From contig NC_020126.1 in the NCBI RefSeq assembly GCF_000331735.1, positions 7,815,501-7,879,500 on the forward strand: 64,000 bases of DNA, given 5' to 3'. Below, piece by piece: positions 35,891 to 45,084 of the stretch. The notes under the pieces are model-generated. The model was not told the DNA's origin. It ran no database searches and saw only the letters and a program-made list of their open reading frames with translations. The stretch comes from Myxococcus stipitatus DSM 14675. Lineage in GTDB: Bacteria; Myxococcota; Myxococcia; Myxococcales; Myxococcaceae. Both the position numbers and the translations under genes were made by a program. The number at the start of each line of letters is the position of its first letter. Positions within the stretch are counted from its first letter, which is position 1.

Positions 35891-37336
35891 TCAGGTCAGG
35901 CCGCCCAGCGGGCCCTTGAAGTCCGGATGGCCGAAGGTGTTCACGTTCACCCCGAAGGCCTGGGCGATGGACACCAGCAGCTTGTTGTGGGCCACCGCGC
36001 CCGGCAGCGGCGTGCCCGGGCCATCCCAGTTGCCCAGCGGGTTGGAGCCCGCGGGACGCAGCCGCAGGAAGCGGCCCATGCGGAACTTCCCCGCCGCGCC
36101 GCCCGCGAGCACCGTGGGCACGCGCACGTTCATGTGGCCCGTCGAGTCCCCCAGCTCGTTGCCCCAGAGGATGAGCGTGTTGTCGAGCACCGTGCCGCTG
36201 CCCTCCGGGATGGAGGCCAGGCCCGACATCAAGTAGGCCACCTGCTCGGCGTACCAGCGCTGCACCTGGACCATCTTCCCGCGAATCCGCGCCTTCTCCG
36301 CGGCGTCCGTGACGTCCAGCCGGTGCGCCAGGTCGTTGTGCGTGTCCTCGTTGATGCCGAGCCACGGCATGGACGGCCCCGGAATCGTCAGCGTCACCAC
36401 GCGCGTCAGGTCACACGCGAAGGCGCGGGTGATGACATCCATGTGGAGCTTCGTGAGCGCCGGCATGAGCGAGAGGTTGCCGAGCGAGCCCACGTCGTAG
36501 TTCGGAGGCCCGTTCGTCCCGCTGCAGTCGCCCTCGGCGGGCGCCGGTGCGGGCGCCAGCCCCGGAGGCGTCAGGCTCAGCGCGCCCAGCCGCCGCTCGA
36601 TGTCGTGCAGCGACTCCAGATGCGTCTCCAGCTTCTCCCGCTCCGCGCCGGCGAGCTTGTTGCGCAGCCGCTCGGCGTCCTTCACCAGGTAGTTCAGGAG
36701 GCTGCGGCGGCGCGTCGTCGAGCGCCCCGCCTCCACCGGGTCCGTCACCGGCGAGGGCGCGGTGCCGAACAGGCGCTGGAACGCGCCCGCCGGGTTGCGC
36801 TCGAAGGGCACGCGCCCCCCGTTCGCGGTGAAGCTGATGCTGTTGTAGACGTGCTGGCCGCCGAACTGCTCCCACGCGTTGAGCTGGATGGAGCGGAACT
36901 TCGTGGAGCCGCCGATGTGGGCCTGCGCCGCGAGCACCTGGTCCAGCGACGCGTTCTCCGGCAGGTCATCGCCGCTGGCGGTGTTGACCTTGCTGCCGGT
37001 GAGGAACGTCAACGGGCCTCCCTCGTGGCCCGTCAGCCCGTGCTCGTAGAGCACCTGGTAGTCCAGGCCATCCAGCACCAGCAGCTTGGACTTGTGGGCC
37101 TCCAGCGGCTGGAGCATGGAGTTGGGGAAGTTGAGCGAGAAGCCCTCGCCCTCCCCCTGCGGGTTCCAGTACTCCGGCAGGCAGCCGTGCGGCGTGAAGA
37201 TGGCGATGAAGCGCATGGGCGACGCGGTGCCCTGCGCATACGCATTCGTGGTGCCCAGCAGGTTGGCCAGGGGCAGCGCCGCGGCCGAGCCCGCCAGTGT
37301 CTTGAGAAGAGAGCGACGTGAAAGTTCTCGAAGCAT
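35891..37336 (-). CDS. DUF1552 protein with Tat signal
   Basis: 481 residues from ATG at 37336. The N-terminus has the twin-arginine motif SRRSLLK followed by a hydrophobic stretch and an AYA cleavage region, so it should be exported folded. The body has the DUF1552 blocks: MRFIAIFTPHGCLPEYW, LLVLDGLDYQVL, HEGGPLTFLTGS, LILWGNELGDSTGHMN and VLAGGAAGKFRMGRFLR. These resemble the sulfatase/alkaline-phosphatase-like fold of DUF1501 relatives. It follows the DUF1592 gene by 15 bases. The pair is common in planctomycetes and myxobacteria, and its substrate is not established. Confidence 0.88.
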   Translation of the reverse strand: MLRELSRRSLLKTLAGSAAALPLANLLGTTNAYAQGTASPMRFIAIFTPHGCLPEYWNPQGEGEGFSLNFPNSMLQPLEAHKSKLLVLDGLDYQVLYEHGLTGHEGGPLTFLTGSKVNTASGDDLPENASLDQVLAAQAHIGGSTKFRSIQLNAWEQFGGQHVYNSISFTANGGRVPFERNPAGAFQRLFGTAPSPVTDPVEAGRSTTRRRSLLNYLVKDAERLRNKLAGAEREKLETHLESLHDIERRLGALSLTPPGLAPAPAPAEGDCSGTNGPPNYDVGSLGNLSLMPALTKLHMDVITRAFACDLTRVVTLTIPGPSMPWLGINEDTHNDLAHRLDVTDAAEKARIRGKMVQVQRWYAEQVAYLMSGLASIPEGSGTVLDNTLILWGNELGDSTGHMNVRVPTVLAGGAAGKFRMGRFLRLRPAGSNPLGNWDGPGTPLPGAVAHNKLLVSIAQAFGVNVNTFGHPDFKGPLGGLT

Positions 37337-37351
37337 GGTGGTGGCTCGGAC

Positions 37352-38953
37352 TCAGGGGTTGCGGCGGTGGACGAAATACGGGGAACGGACGAGGCCCACC
37401 AGGGCATCACCCAGCTTCAGCTTCGGGTCCGCGCGGAAGCGCCCCCGCATGTCCGCGAGCATCGACGAGTCCACGGCGTCCTCGTCCCGGCCCATGACGT
37501 AGCGGAAGAGCTGCAGCGGCACACACTCCGCCACGTCGTCGCTCTCCGAGAGGAACTTCGCCAGCTCCGCGCCGCCCTTGAAGGTGAACTTGCCGTTGGT
37601 GTGCTCGACGGAGCCGCTGGCATCCACGTCCAGCCCGTTCTCCTTCGTGCGGTACTTGCCCAGGCCGTCGTAGTCCTCCATGCCGAAGCCGATGGGGTCC
37701 AGCTGCCGGTGACAGCCCGCGCACGTGGGGTTGTCGGTGTGCGCGGCGAAGCGCGCCCGGGTGGTGCTGTCCGTCGTGACGGCGGGCGGGATGATGATGA
37801 TGGACGGCGGCGGCGGCGGGATATCCCGGCACAGCAGCCGCGTGAGGACGAACTTGCCGCGGCGGATGGGCGAGCTGGAGTCGAACAGCGAGTAGGTCGT
37901 CAGCACGCTCGCGTGGGTGAGGATGCCCACCCGGTTGGCCGGCAGCGGCACGCGGCCCGTGGTGCCGTCCGGGGTGGACGTCGTGCCGTAGAACTGCGAC
38001 ATGCGCCCATCCGCGAAGGTGTAGTTCGCGCCGAGCAGCTCCTTCACCGAGGCCCCCTCGTTGGTGATGACGTGGTTGATGAACGTCATCGTCTCCACGC
38101 GGCTGGAGTCCTTGAAGGCCGCGCTGAAGTCAGGGAACACCTGGTTGTTCTTGTTGATGCTGGTCAGCCCGGACAGCCCCAGCCACTCGACGACGAAGCG
38201 CTCCAGGTAGGCCTGGGATTGCTTCGTCTTCAAGAGGCGCCGCGCCTGGGCCTCGCGCGCGTCCGCCGTCACGAGCTTGTCCGCGTCCGCCGCCGCGAGC
38301 AGCTCCGCGTCCGGAGGTCCCCCGGTGATGGCGAACGACAGCGCGGAGGCGATCTCCCGCTGCGTCAGCCACACCACCGCGCCGGGCTTGCCGGGCTCGC
38401 CCAGCTCCGTGCGGTAGAGGAACGACGCCGACGTCAGCACGGCCTGGATGACGAACTCGGCCGCCTTCTTCGGCTCCGATTCCTTGCGCACCGCCTTCCA
38501 CAGCTCCAGCAGGTCCGCCTCCTCCTCCGCCAGCACCTCCCGCCGGAAGGCGCGCGCACCCAGCGCCTTGATGAAGGCGCGAGCACACTCCTCCTCGCCC
38601 TTGTTGCCCGCGCACTCGTACTCGGTGGCCAGCGTGCCCAGCGCGACGGGCGCCCAGTTCTGGTCCGCGATGGTGTCCAGCTGGTCCGCCAGCAGCGACG
38701 TCACCTGCAAGCGGTCATGCGTGGTGAAGCCCAGGATGGCGTCCTCGGGCGCCAGCAATTGCGCCATGGGCACCGGCGTGGGGTGCTTCACCACGGTGAA
38801 GACACTGTTGTCGTATTCCGCGCGCGTGAGTCGCCGCACTCGCGCGGGCGCCGCTTCTGAGACCTCTGGAGCGCGCCCTCCGGGTTTGTCGTCCGAGCAG
38901 GATGCGGTCACCAACATCAGTGCCGCGGGAAGGCATGAACGAATGATTCGCAT
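37352..38953 (-). CDS. DUF1592-family c-type haem lipoprotein
   Basis: 533 residues from ATG at 38953. A signal ends in the lipobox LVTASC. It then follows the DUF1587-1595-1592-1588-1585 order: RRLTRAEYDNSVF, FIKALGARAFRREV, FLERFV-like helices (YLERFVVEWLGL), THASVLTTYSLFDSSSPIRRGKFVLTR (in parts) and the C-terminal CAGCH. That CxxCH, followed by LDPIGFGMEDYDGLGKYR, is the covalent haem-c site of this family. The protein should be a periplasmic or outer-membrane redox protein. It is transcribed first in a two-gene operon with the DUF1552 gene. Confidence 0.88.
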   Translation of the reverse strand: MRIIRSCLPAALMLVTASCSDDKPGGRAPEVSEAAPARVRRLTRAEYDNSVFTVVKHPTPVPMAQLLAPEDAILGFTTHDRLQVTSLLADQLDTIADQNWAPVALGTLATEYECAGNKGEEECARAFIKALGARAFRREVLAEEEADLLELWKAVRKESEPKKAAEFVIQAVLTSASFLYRTELGEPGKPGAVVWLTQREIASALSFAITGGPPDAELLAAADADKLVTADAREAQARRLLKTKQSQAYLERFVVEWLGLSGLTSINKNNQVFPDFSAAFKDSSRVETMTFINHVITNEGASVKELLGANYTFADGRMSQFYGTTSTPDGTTGRVPLPANRVGILTHASVLTTYSLFDSSSPIRRGKFVLTRLLCRDIPPPPPSIIIIPPAVTTDSTTRARFAAHTDNPTCAGCHRQLDPIGFGMEDYDGLGKYRTKENGLDVDASGSVEHTNGKFTFKGGAELAKFLSESDDVAECVPLQLFRYVMGRDEDAVDSSMLADMRGRFRADPKLKLGDALVGLVRSPYFVHRRNP

Positions 38954-39134
38954 ACGAAAGACACCCTCTTTGCCAGCAGCCCCTGGAGTACCCCCTCTGA
39001 AGCGCCGGAACGACGAGCAGTCTAACCGCTCGCACCGTCGCGGCCGTGGCTCTTTTTGCCGCGCGAAGTGAGGGCCCTGCCCCACGCTCTTCCAAGTTCG
39101 CGAGAATCCCTCTCATGCGCCCGACACACGCCTA

Positions 39135-39157
39135 CGTGAACGGCTCACGCGTTCACG
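39135..39157. promoter_or_regulatory. Operator-like inverted repeat
   Basis: CGTGAACG (39135-39142) and CGTTCACG (39150-39157) are perfect 8-base arms around a 7-base spacer. The site is 182 bases upstream of the DUF1592 start codon. Its symmetry and 15-base centre spacing suit a dimeric helix-turn-helix regulator; no cognate regulator is adjacent. Confidence 0.4.
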
Positions 39158-39253
39158 AAACAAGACCCGCAATCCCTGCGGAGTGTCCATTGACCCACGC
39201 CACAGTTGCCCACCCGTTCGTGACGGAAGATGACCGCACTCCACGCACAATCT

Positions 39254-39267
39254 CGTGCGCGCGCGCA
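39254..39267 (-). terminator. Palindrome after rpiA
   Basis: A perfect 14-base palindrome (CGTGCGC/GCGCACG) begins seven bases past the rpiA stop codon. It could form a cruciform or a short transcript hairpin. There is no U-tract. Confidence 0.35.
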
Positions 39268-39274
39268 CGGTGAC

Positions 39275-39988
39275 TCACGATGGGCGAGCGCGATGCTCGA
39301 CACCCCGAGGTCCCGCCACCACGAGGTCCGTCGCCTCACGCAAGAAAAGTCCATGCTCGACGATGCCCGCGCGCGCCGACAGGCGCGAAGCGAGCACCTC
39401 CGGCGCGTCGAGCGGTCCCCACGCACAGTCGAGCACCCGGTTGCCCTGGTCCGTGAGGTACGCAGCGCCATCCGCGAGCACCCGCGGCACCACCCGCGCG
39501 CCCAGGGACTCGAGGAAGCGCCGCTGCGAGTGCCAGCCGAAGGGCAGCACCTCCACCGGCACGGGCCCGTGGGTGCCCAGCCGGGGTGACAGCTTCGTCA
39601 CGTCCGCGATGATGACGACGCGCCGGCTCGCCTGCGCGACAATCTTCTCGCGCAGCAGCGCGCCGCCGCCGCCCTTGATGACGCAGAGGTCCGGCGCCAC
39701 TTCATCCGCGCCGTCGATGGTGACGTCCAGCGTCGGGTGCTCCTCCAGCGTGGTGAGGGGCACGCCCAGCTCCCCCGCCAGCGCCTCGGTGGCGCGCGAC
39801 GTGGGAACCCCCGACACGTCGAGCAGCCGCCCTTCCGCGCGCAGCGCCGCCAGCCGTCGCACCGCGAAGGCCGCTGTGCTGCCGGAGCCCAACCCCACAC
39901 ACATCCCGGGCAGGAAGAAGCGGTCCACCGCCGCCTCCGCGGCCTCGCGCTTGTAGCGCTCCGTCCGCGAGGCCGAGTCGTGCTCCAT
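39275..39988 (-). CDS. rpiA: Ribose-5-phosphate isomerase A
   Basis: 237 residues from ATG at 39988, behind AAGGAGCGGGAG. All family motifs are visible: GLGSGSTAAFAVRRLA (phosphate binding), TIDGADEV with the catalytic acids, IKGGGGALLREKIVA and a lysine in DVTKLSP. It interconverts ribose 5-phosphate and ribulose 5-phosphate in the non-oxidative pentose phosphate pathway, in the cytoplasm. Length is normal. No other pathway gene adjoins it, so it appears to be monocistronic. This is a housekeeping gene in an otherwise accessory-looking stretch. Confidence 0.95.
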   Translation of the reverse strand: MEHDSASRTERYKREAAEAAVDRFFLPGMCVGLGSGSTAAFAVRRLAALRAEGRLLDVSGVPTSRATEALAGELGVPLTTLEEHPTLDVTIDGADEVAPDLCVIKGGGGALLREKIVAQASRRVVIIADVTKLSPRLGTHGPVPVEVLPFGWHSQRRFLESLGARVVPRVLADGAAYLTDQGNRVLDCAWGPLDAPEVLASRLSARAGIVEHGLFLREATDLVVAGPRGVEHRARPS

Positions 39989-40114
39989 CTCCCGCTCCTT
40001 CGTGCCGGCGGACCTGGACTGTCCCGCACCCGGGAAACTACTTCGCCGCGACGCGGATGGGGTGGACGCCCGCCCGTCCACCACCGCTCCGGCCCAGGGC
40101 CCGCCTGGATGCTC

Positions 40115-41398
40115 TCAGAAGCGCAGGAGGAAGGCGTCGTAGGCGCCCGCGCTGCCATGCCCGGGCAGGCCGCCCCAGGTGTAGCCCGCCACGTACACGC
40201 CCCCATCGCCACCCACGGCCACCGCCTGTCCGCGGTCCAGGACCTCCGTGCCCACCTGCCGCGTGCCCATCCACTGGCCCGACACGTCGTAGGTCGTCAG
40301 GAACACGTCGCTGCCACCCAGCGCCACGTTTCCGTCCAGCGCCCCCGAGGTGTGGCCCACGAGGTGGATCTCCCCCTGGACCCCCACCGCGACGCCCTGC
40401 GCGTAGTCCGTGGTGCTGGTGCCGGGCTGCCGCGCCCATTGAAGGACACCCGCCGCGTCGTACTTCACCAGCACCGCGTCATACATGCCCACGCGCGTGT
40501 TGCCCGCCAGCGCGCCGTAGGTGTAGCCGGAGACGTAGGCGGAGCCCTCCTCGTCCACCGCGATGCCCGTGCCGTACTCGTCGCTGCTGGAGCCGAGCTG
40601 GCGCAGCCACTGCTCCTCGCCGCGCACGTTGAACTTCGCCACGAAGAGGTCCACGGTGGTGCCCGGAAGCGTGACGCCGTCCAGGCTGCCCGTCGTGTGG
40701 CCCACCAGGTACACGTCCTCCGCCGCGTCGATGGCCACGCCCAGCGCGACGTCGTTGCGGTGGGAGCCGAACTGCCGCATCCAGTAGGGATTGCCGCCCG
40801 TGTCGAGCTTGGCCACCACCACGTCGTAGTTGCCCGGCGTGGGCGAGCCATCCAACCGGCCCAGCGAATAGCCGGAGAGGAAGAGGCCGTGCTGCTCCGC
40901 GCGGCGCGTGACGGCCAGCCCCGTGGCGAAGTCATCCGTGTTCGTCCCGAACTGCCGCACCCACTTCAGCGCGCCCGTCCCGTCCAGCTTCACCACGAAG
41001 AAGTCGGAGCCTCCCGCGTTGACGTACGGCAGGAAGCTGCCCCAGGTGTGGCCCGCGACGTAGACATTGCCCTCCAGGTCCGCCGTCACCGCCAGCGCGC
41101 GGTCATTCATCGCCGTGCCCACGTGACGCACCCACTGGAGCGAGCCGTCCTTCGCGTCGTGCTTCGCGACGAAGACATCCTGCCCGCCCCACGACGTCTC
41201 TTCGCCCAGCTGTCCGCCGGTGTGCCCCGCCAGGTAGACGGCGTCGCCCACGGTGGCGACCGCCATGCCCAGCTCATCCGAGGCGCTGCCCAGTTGTTGT
41301 TGCCAGACAGGGGGCGACAGGGATTGCGCGCTCGCGGGCAGTGCTCCCCAGAGGGATACCGCGCTCGCGACCACACACGACCAGCACTTCCAGACCAT
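40115..41398 (-). CDS. SBBP-repeat beta-propeller secreted protein
   Basis: 427 residues from ATG at 41398. The signal peptide ends at PASAQ. The rest is about eight repeats of roughly 50 residues with the pattern W-x-RQ-x-G-[ST]-x-x-x-D, then an AVD or AVT strand, G-x-VYVAGHT-x-G-x-L, a short loop and D-V/F-x-V-x-K-x-D. These are SBBP repeats, which fold as a propeller on the cell surface or outside the cell. No enzymatic motif is visible. I infer a binding or scaffold function. It follows the barrel gene on the same strand after a strong hairpin. Confidence 0.85.
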   Translation of the reverse strand: MVWKCWSCVVASAVSLWGALPASAQSLSPPVWQQQLGSASDELGMAVATVGDAVYLAGHTGGQLGEETSWGGQDVFVAKHDAKDGSLQWVRHVGTAMNDRALAVTADLEGNVYVAGHTWGSFLPYVNAGGSDFFVVKLDGTGALKWVRQFGTNTDDFATGLAVTRRAEQHGLFLSGYSLGRLDGSPTPGNYDVVVAKLDTGGNPYWMRQFGSHRNDVALGVAIDAAEDVYLVGHTTGSLDGVTLPGTTVDLFVAKFNVRGEEQWLRQLGSSSDEYGTGIAVDEEGSAYVSGYTYGALAGNTRVGMYDAVLVKYDAAGVLQWARQPGTSTTDYAQGVAVGVQGEIHLVGHTSGALDGNVALGGSDVFLTTYDVSGQWMGTRQVGTEVLDRGQAVAVGGDGGVYVAGYTWGGLPGHGSAGAYDAFLLRF

Positions 41399-41496
41399 GG
41401 GCGACTCCGCTCGAGATGAAGAATCCGCCCGACACTCTGACGTGTGTCTCAGGCGAGAAACATCTCGGAAGACGCGAGCCGTGGAGGGGAAGCCAG

Positions 41497-41527
41497 GCGA
41501 CGCGGAGCGTGGGGCACTCCGCGTCGC
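41497..41527 (-). terminator. Strong terminator after the outer-membrane barrel gene
   Basis: GCGACGCGGAG (41497-41507) pairs perfectly with CTCCGCGTCGC (41517-41527) around a 9-base loop. It lies 44 bases past the barrel gene's stop on the minus strand. An 11-base GC-rich stem makes it the strongest hairpin I found in the window. Confidence 0.6.
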
Positions 41528-41570
41528 TTCCGGAGGACCGCGAGTGAGGCGGCCTCCGGTGAATCACATG

Positions 41571-42329
41571 TCAGATGTTCCAGCTGGCCCGGACGCCCAG
41601 CATGATGAGTCCATACGGGCCGTCATCCGCGTACGGCAGCGGCGTCGTCCCGGAGGGCAGCGGCGCGGGCAGCGTGGTGGTGGTGGTGCCCGAGCGCGCG
41701 GTGTAGCTCGCGTACGTGCCCGTGAGATACGGACCGAACGACAGCGAGTGCCCCAGGCGCCACTTGCCGCCCACGGTGACGTTGACGAACTCGGGGCCGC
41801 GCGTCTGGCTGTCCAGCTCCAGCTTCCCCGACACGTCACCCTGAGGCGTGGGGACCAGGATGGTGCCCGAGTTCTTGTTCGACAGAATCACCATGCCGAA
41901 GCCGACGCCGACGAACGGGTCGAACGAGGCCTCCGGCGAGAAGTGGTACTGGATGTGGGGACCGAAGCGCAGCTGCGAGGCCGAGCAATCCCAGCCACTC
42001 GGACAGGTGAGCGGACTCTCCTTCGTGATGATGTACGAGTAGCTGCCGTAGGCGCCCACGAACCAGTTGGGCGTCACGCGGTAGCCCAACTCCACCAACA
42101 CCGGCACCGCGCCGTTGGCCGCGTCCGCGAGCTTCACGTCACCGATGCTCTGGTCCAACCGCGTGCTGTTCTTGTAGACGTAGCCAGCACCCGCCTGGAA
42201 CCCCAGGCCGACCGTGAGCTGCAAACCGGTGGGCGCGCTGTACCTCGTCTCCTGGATGTCTTCCGCGCTCGCGCCCGCCGAACCCAATGCGACCGCTGCT
42301 GCAAGGGCCCAACTCAGCCGTCCCGTCAT
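41571..42329 (-). CDS. Outer-membrane beta-barrel protein
   Basis: 252 residues from ATG at 42329, behind GGAGGGG. Signal peptide cleaves after ALGSAGASA. Alternating strands follow (LQLTVGLGFQAGAGYVY, VPVLVELGYRV, WFVGAYGSYSYII, SQLRFGPHIQYHFS, FVNVTVGGKWRLG, GLIMLGVRASW), typical of an OmpW/OprF-like 8-10 strand barrel. One disulfide-like CPSGWDC loop sits between strands. It is divergent from a LysR-type regulator with 128 bases between starts, so that regulator may control it. Confidence 0.82.
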   Translation of the reverse strand: MTGRLSWALAAAVALGSAGASAEDIQETRYSAPTGLQLTVGLGFQAGAGYVYKNSTRLDQSIGDVKLADAANGAVPVLVELGYRVTPNWFVGAYGSYSYIITKESPLTCPSGWDCSASQLRFGPHIQYHFSPEASFDPFVGVGFGMVILSNKNSGTILVPTPQGDVSGKLELDSQTRGPEFVNVTVGGKWRLGHSLSFGPYLTGTYASYTARSGTTTTTLPAPLPSGTTPLPYADDGPYGLIMLGVRASWNI

Positions 42330-42457
42330 ATACCCCTCCGTCGAGTGGAGCGTTGAATCTAGAACAGCTCTAATGAGACAAGTAAGCCGCATTGCGTCAT
42401 CGTTGCATTTGTGACGGTGAGCCAGCACTGACTGTCAATGGCGTGCACAATGCGAGG

Positions 42458-43348
42458 ATGAACGTCACCCTGGAGCAGGCCCGGGCGCTGGACGCACTCG
42501 CCCGCCACGGCACCTTCGCCGCCGCGGCCCAGGCGCTGGGCAAGGGTCACACCGCGGTTCTCTACACGCTGCGTACGCTCGAGGCGCAGACGGAGCTGGA
42601 GCTGCTGGACCGGCGCGGCTACCGCACGCGGCTGACGCCGGCGGGGGAGCGCGTGCTGGAGCACTGCCGCAAGCTCCTCGCGGCGGAGAGGGAACTGGAG
42701 GCCACGTGCGCGGAGATTCGCGCGGGCTGGGAGCCCACGCTGCGCATCGTGTTCGACGGCGTGTTCCCCGCAGAGCCACTGCTACGCGTAGTGAAGGCGC
42801 TGCGGGCTGAAGGCGCGGGCACGCGGTTCCATGTCTCCTCGGAGTTCCTCGCGGGCGTGGAGGCGGCCTTCGTGCGGGATGAGGCCGACCTCATGGTGTC
42901 TGTATTGCCCCCCTCCCTGCCAGGGCTGCGGGGGTATGCGCTGCCGGAGCTCAAGGCGCTCCTGGTGGCGCACCGCACCCATCCGCTGGCGCGGCGGCGG
43001 CGCGGCACCATCCAGGAGGAGGAGCTGTCGGAGCACCTGCTGCTCACGGTGCGCGGCTCGGACCCGAGGCTCCAGCTGAGCACCGTGTCCCTGGAGCTGC
43101 GCTCCACGGTGCACCTCAACGACTTCGCGGCGAAGAAGGCCGCCATCCTCGAAGGGCTGGGCTACGGCTGGCTCCCGGAGCACCTGGCCACGCGGGAGCT
43201 GCGGCGCGGAGAGCTCAAGCTGCTCAAGCCCGCGAGCGGCTCCACGCACGCGTTCCTTCCCAAGCTGCACCACCGCGCCGGCGTGAGGCTGGGCCGCGCC
43301 GCGCGCCGCGTGGTGAAGGCGCTCACCGGGACGGAGCCGCCCCAGTGA
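42458..43348 (+). CDS. LysR family transcriptional regulator
   Basis: 296 residues from ATG at 42458. The winged HTH lies at residues ~1-60 (LEQARALDALARHGTFAAAAQALGKGHTAVLYTLRTLE in parts), followed by a LysR effector domain. An in-frame upstream ATG would put extra residues before the HTH and is disfavoured. The usual S-x-S in the recognition helix is replaced by GHTAVLY, as in ArgP/LysG-like regulators. Divergent from the outer-membrane barrel gene, its likely target. Confidence 0.88.
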   Translation: MNVTLEQARALDALARHGTFAAAAQALGKGHTAVLYTLRTLEAQTELELLDRRGYRTRLTPAGERVLEHCRKLLAAERELEATCAEIRAGWEPTLRIVFDGVFPAEPLLRVVKALRAEGAGTRFHVSSEFLAGVEAAFVRDEADLMVSVLPPSLPGLRGYALPELKALLVAHRTHPLARRRRGTIQEEELSEHLLLTVRGSDPRLQLSTVSLELRSTVHLNDFAAKKAAILEGLGYGWLPEHLATRELRRGELKLLKPASGSTHAFLPKLHHRAGVRLGRAARRVVKALTGTEPPQ

Positions 43349-43360
43349 GCGCGCGCGGCG

Positions 43361-44650
43361 CTATCGCGTCGCGGTGTCGCAGTCGCCGGACACGTTGGGC
43401 GCCAGGGCGCCGTTCACCGTGTTGTTCGTGAAGAGGTTGTCGGACGTCACCACCAATTCCACCCCGCCGCTGCCTCGGCTGCACACCACCACGCCGCCCG
43501 AGCCGGCCTGGTTGCCGATGAACTCGTTGCCTCGCAGCGTGAGCGCGCGCGTGCCCATGTCCTCCAGGTAGATGGCGGCGGCCGGGCCCTGCGTGACGAT
43601 GTTGCCCTCGAAGCGGTTCTTCTCGACCAGGTCGTTGTTCGGCTGGAAGTAGTGCAGCGCGCCGCCGCCGCCCAGGTCGCGGATGTTCTGCGCGTTGGGC
43701 CACGTGAGGATGGGACGGGGCGAGAGCGCGCTCTTGAGCGAGCCTCGGAAGGCCCTGAGGACGTTGTTCCGGAAGGTGTTGCCACGCACCACCGAGTCGC
43801 GCCCGTGCGTGATGCACATCGCGCCGCCGCCCGCCATGGAGGACGAGCCCTCGGTGGCGAAGCGGTCGATGTCCCACGTGCGGTTGTTCTCGAACAGCGT
43901 GTTCTCCACGCGCGAGCCCACGGTGAACATCAGGTCCAGCGCGCCGCACTTCGCGGAGGACTCGTTGTTGCGGAACACCGAGTCGACAATCGTCACGGGC
44001 CCTGGATAGAAGGCCCACATCGCGCCGCGCGTCCGGTCCCGGTCGCCGTTGTAGTTCACCTTGCGCACCTGCTCGAAAATCATGTGCTCGAAGACGGGGT
44101 GCCCGTCGCCCACGGACTGGTCGCCGAAGAAGTTCATCCCCCACCAGCCATGGGGATTGCTGGAGGTGAAGGACACGGGCTTCTGCGCCGAGCCCTGCAC
44201 CCGGATGCCGCCGAACACCTGCAGCTCCACGCGGCCGTCCTGGTTGTTCATCACGCTGTCGGGCGCGGAGGCCTCCACGTCCGCCAGCGTCACGCGCGGC
44301 GTGCCCACGAAGTCCAGGATGACGCCCGGCTCCACCGTGAGCACCTGGCCCTTGGGGATGCGGACGATGCCGCGCGCATCCCCGACGATGCGATACGGCG
44401 AGCCCCGCTCCGTCAGCGTCCCCGCCAGCGTGTCCGTGATGACGGTGCCGCCGTCGTCCGGCACCTCGACCACCGGGCCCGCATCCCGCTCGGGCAGCGG
44501 GCCCGCGTCGGACTCACCTCCAGGCGGAGGGCCCGCGTCGGGCTCCTCTCCCGGAGGCTTTCCCGGCGTGGAGGAACAGGCGGCGACGAACATCCCCAAC
44601 ACGAGGGCCAGCGACAGACGCCTGGCGTACTTGGAGGCGGATTGGTCCAT
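43361..44650 (-). CDS. Parallel beta-helix lipoprotein
   Basis: 429 residues from ATG at 44650. A lipoprotein signal ends at FVAAC, and a Pro/Gly/Asp-rich linker with repeated DAGP units follows. The C-terminal ~330 residues carry the short N-x-F/I-x-x-N turns of a right-handed parallel beta-helix (VFRNNESSAKCGALDL, LFENNRTWD, TFRNNVLRAF, RFEGNIVTQG, EFIGNQAGSG, LFTNNTVNGA). Such helices bind or cut polysaccharides; no catalytic Asp cluster is obvious. It should be a surface-attached sugar-binding or lyase-like protein. Monocistronic, 12 bases from a convergent LysR. Confidence 0.8.
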   Translation of the reverse strand: MDQSASKYARRLSLALVLGMFVAACSSTPGKPPGEEPDAGPPPGGESDAGPLPERDAGPVVEVPDDGGTVITDTLAGTLTERGSPYRIVGDARGIVRIPKGQVLTVEPGVILDFVGTPRVTLADVEASAPDSVMNNQDGRVELQVFGGIRVQGSAQKPVSFTSSNPHGWWGMNFFGDQSVGDGHPVFEHMIFEQVRKVNYNGDRDRTRGAMWAFYPGPVTIVDSVFRNNESSAKCGALDLMFTVGSRVENTLFENNRTWDIDRFATEGSSSMAGGGAMCITHGRDSVVRGNTFRNNVLRAFRGSLKSALSPRPILTWPNAQNIRDLGGGGALHYFQPNNDLVEKNRFEGNIVTQGPAAAIYLEDMGTRALTLRGNEFIGNQAGSGGVVVCSRGSGGVELVVTSDNLFTNNTVNGALAPNVSGDCDTATR

Positions 44651-44715
44651 ACGCCGCGCCGTAGCACGATGACGCACGCGCTCGCAAAACCAGTGCGGGC
44701 TGGTAGAAGCACGCC

Positions 44716-45084
44716 ATGTCGACCGACGTCCTCGTCCTCTCCTACTCGGGCTGTTCCACCTGCAAGAAGGCGCTGAAGTGGCTGGAGGCGAATGGGATTG
44801 CCCACACGGTTCGTCCCATCGTCGACACGCCGCCCACTGTCGCGGAGTTGGAACAATGGATACCCCGCAGTGGGGTGTCTGTCCGGAAATGGCTCAACAC
44901 CAGCGGGCAGAGCTACCGCGCGATGGGCAAGGCGAAGGTCGACGCGGCGAGCGAAGGGGAGCTGCGCGCGTGGCTCGCCGCGGATGGAAAGCTGGTCAAG
45001 CGGCCCGTCGTCGTCACGCCCACCACCGTCCTCGTCGGCTTCCAGCCCGAGGCGTGGGAGCGCATCTTCACCTCACGCGGCTGA
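44716..45084 (+). CDS. ArsC/Spx family protein
   Basis: 122 residues from ATG at 44716. It has a thioredoxin-like fold with CSTC near the N-terminus (Cys13 and Cys16), GVSVRKWLNTSG and LVKRPVVVTPTTVLVGF, the pattern of ArsC/YffB/Spx-like proteins. Classical arsenate reductases have a C-x5-R site with a single catalytic cysteine; a CxxC site is found in Spx/MgsR and YffB types. No ars genes adjoin it. It could be a thiol-disulfide sensor or a small reductase. Confidence 0.8.
   Translation: MSTDVLVLSYSGCSTCKKALKWLEANGIAHTVRPIVDTPPTVAELEQWIPRSGVSVRKWLNTSGQSYRAMGKAKVDAASEGELRAWLAADGKLVKRPVVVTPTTVLVGFQPEAWERIFTSRG

Larger units (their letters stand above)
38954..39274. other. Intergenic region upstream of the DUF1592 operon
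   Basis: No gene is supported here. The 321 bases hold the promoter of the DUF1592 operon and the 3' region of rpiA. They contain an operator-like inverted repeat (39135-39157) and a 14-base palindrome next to the rpiA stop (39254-39267), listed separately. Confidence 0.5.

Noticed and set aside
44716..45084. Calling the ArsC-like gene an arsenate reductase
   Set aside because: The active site is CSTC, as in Spx/YffB-like proteins, and no arsenic resistance genes adjoin it.
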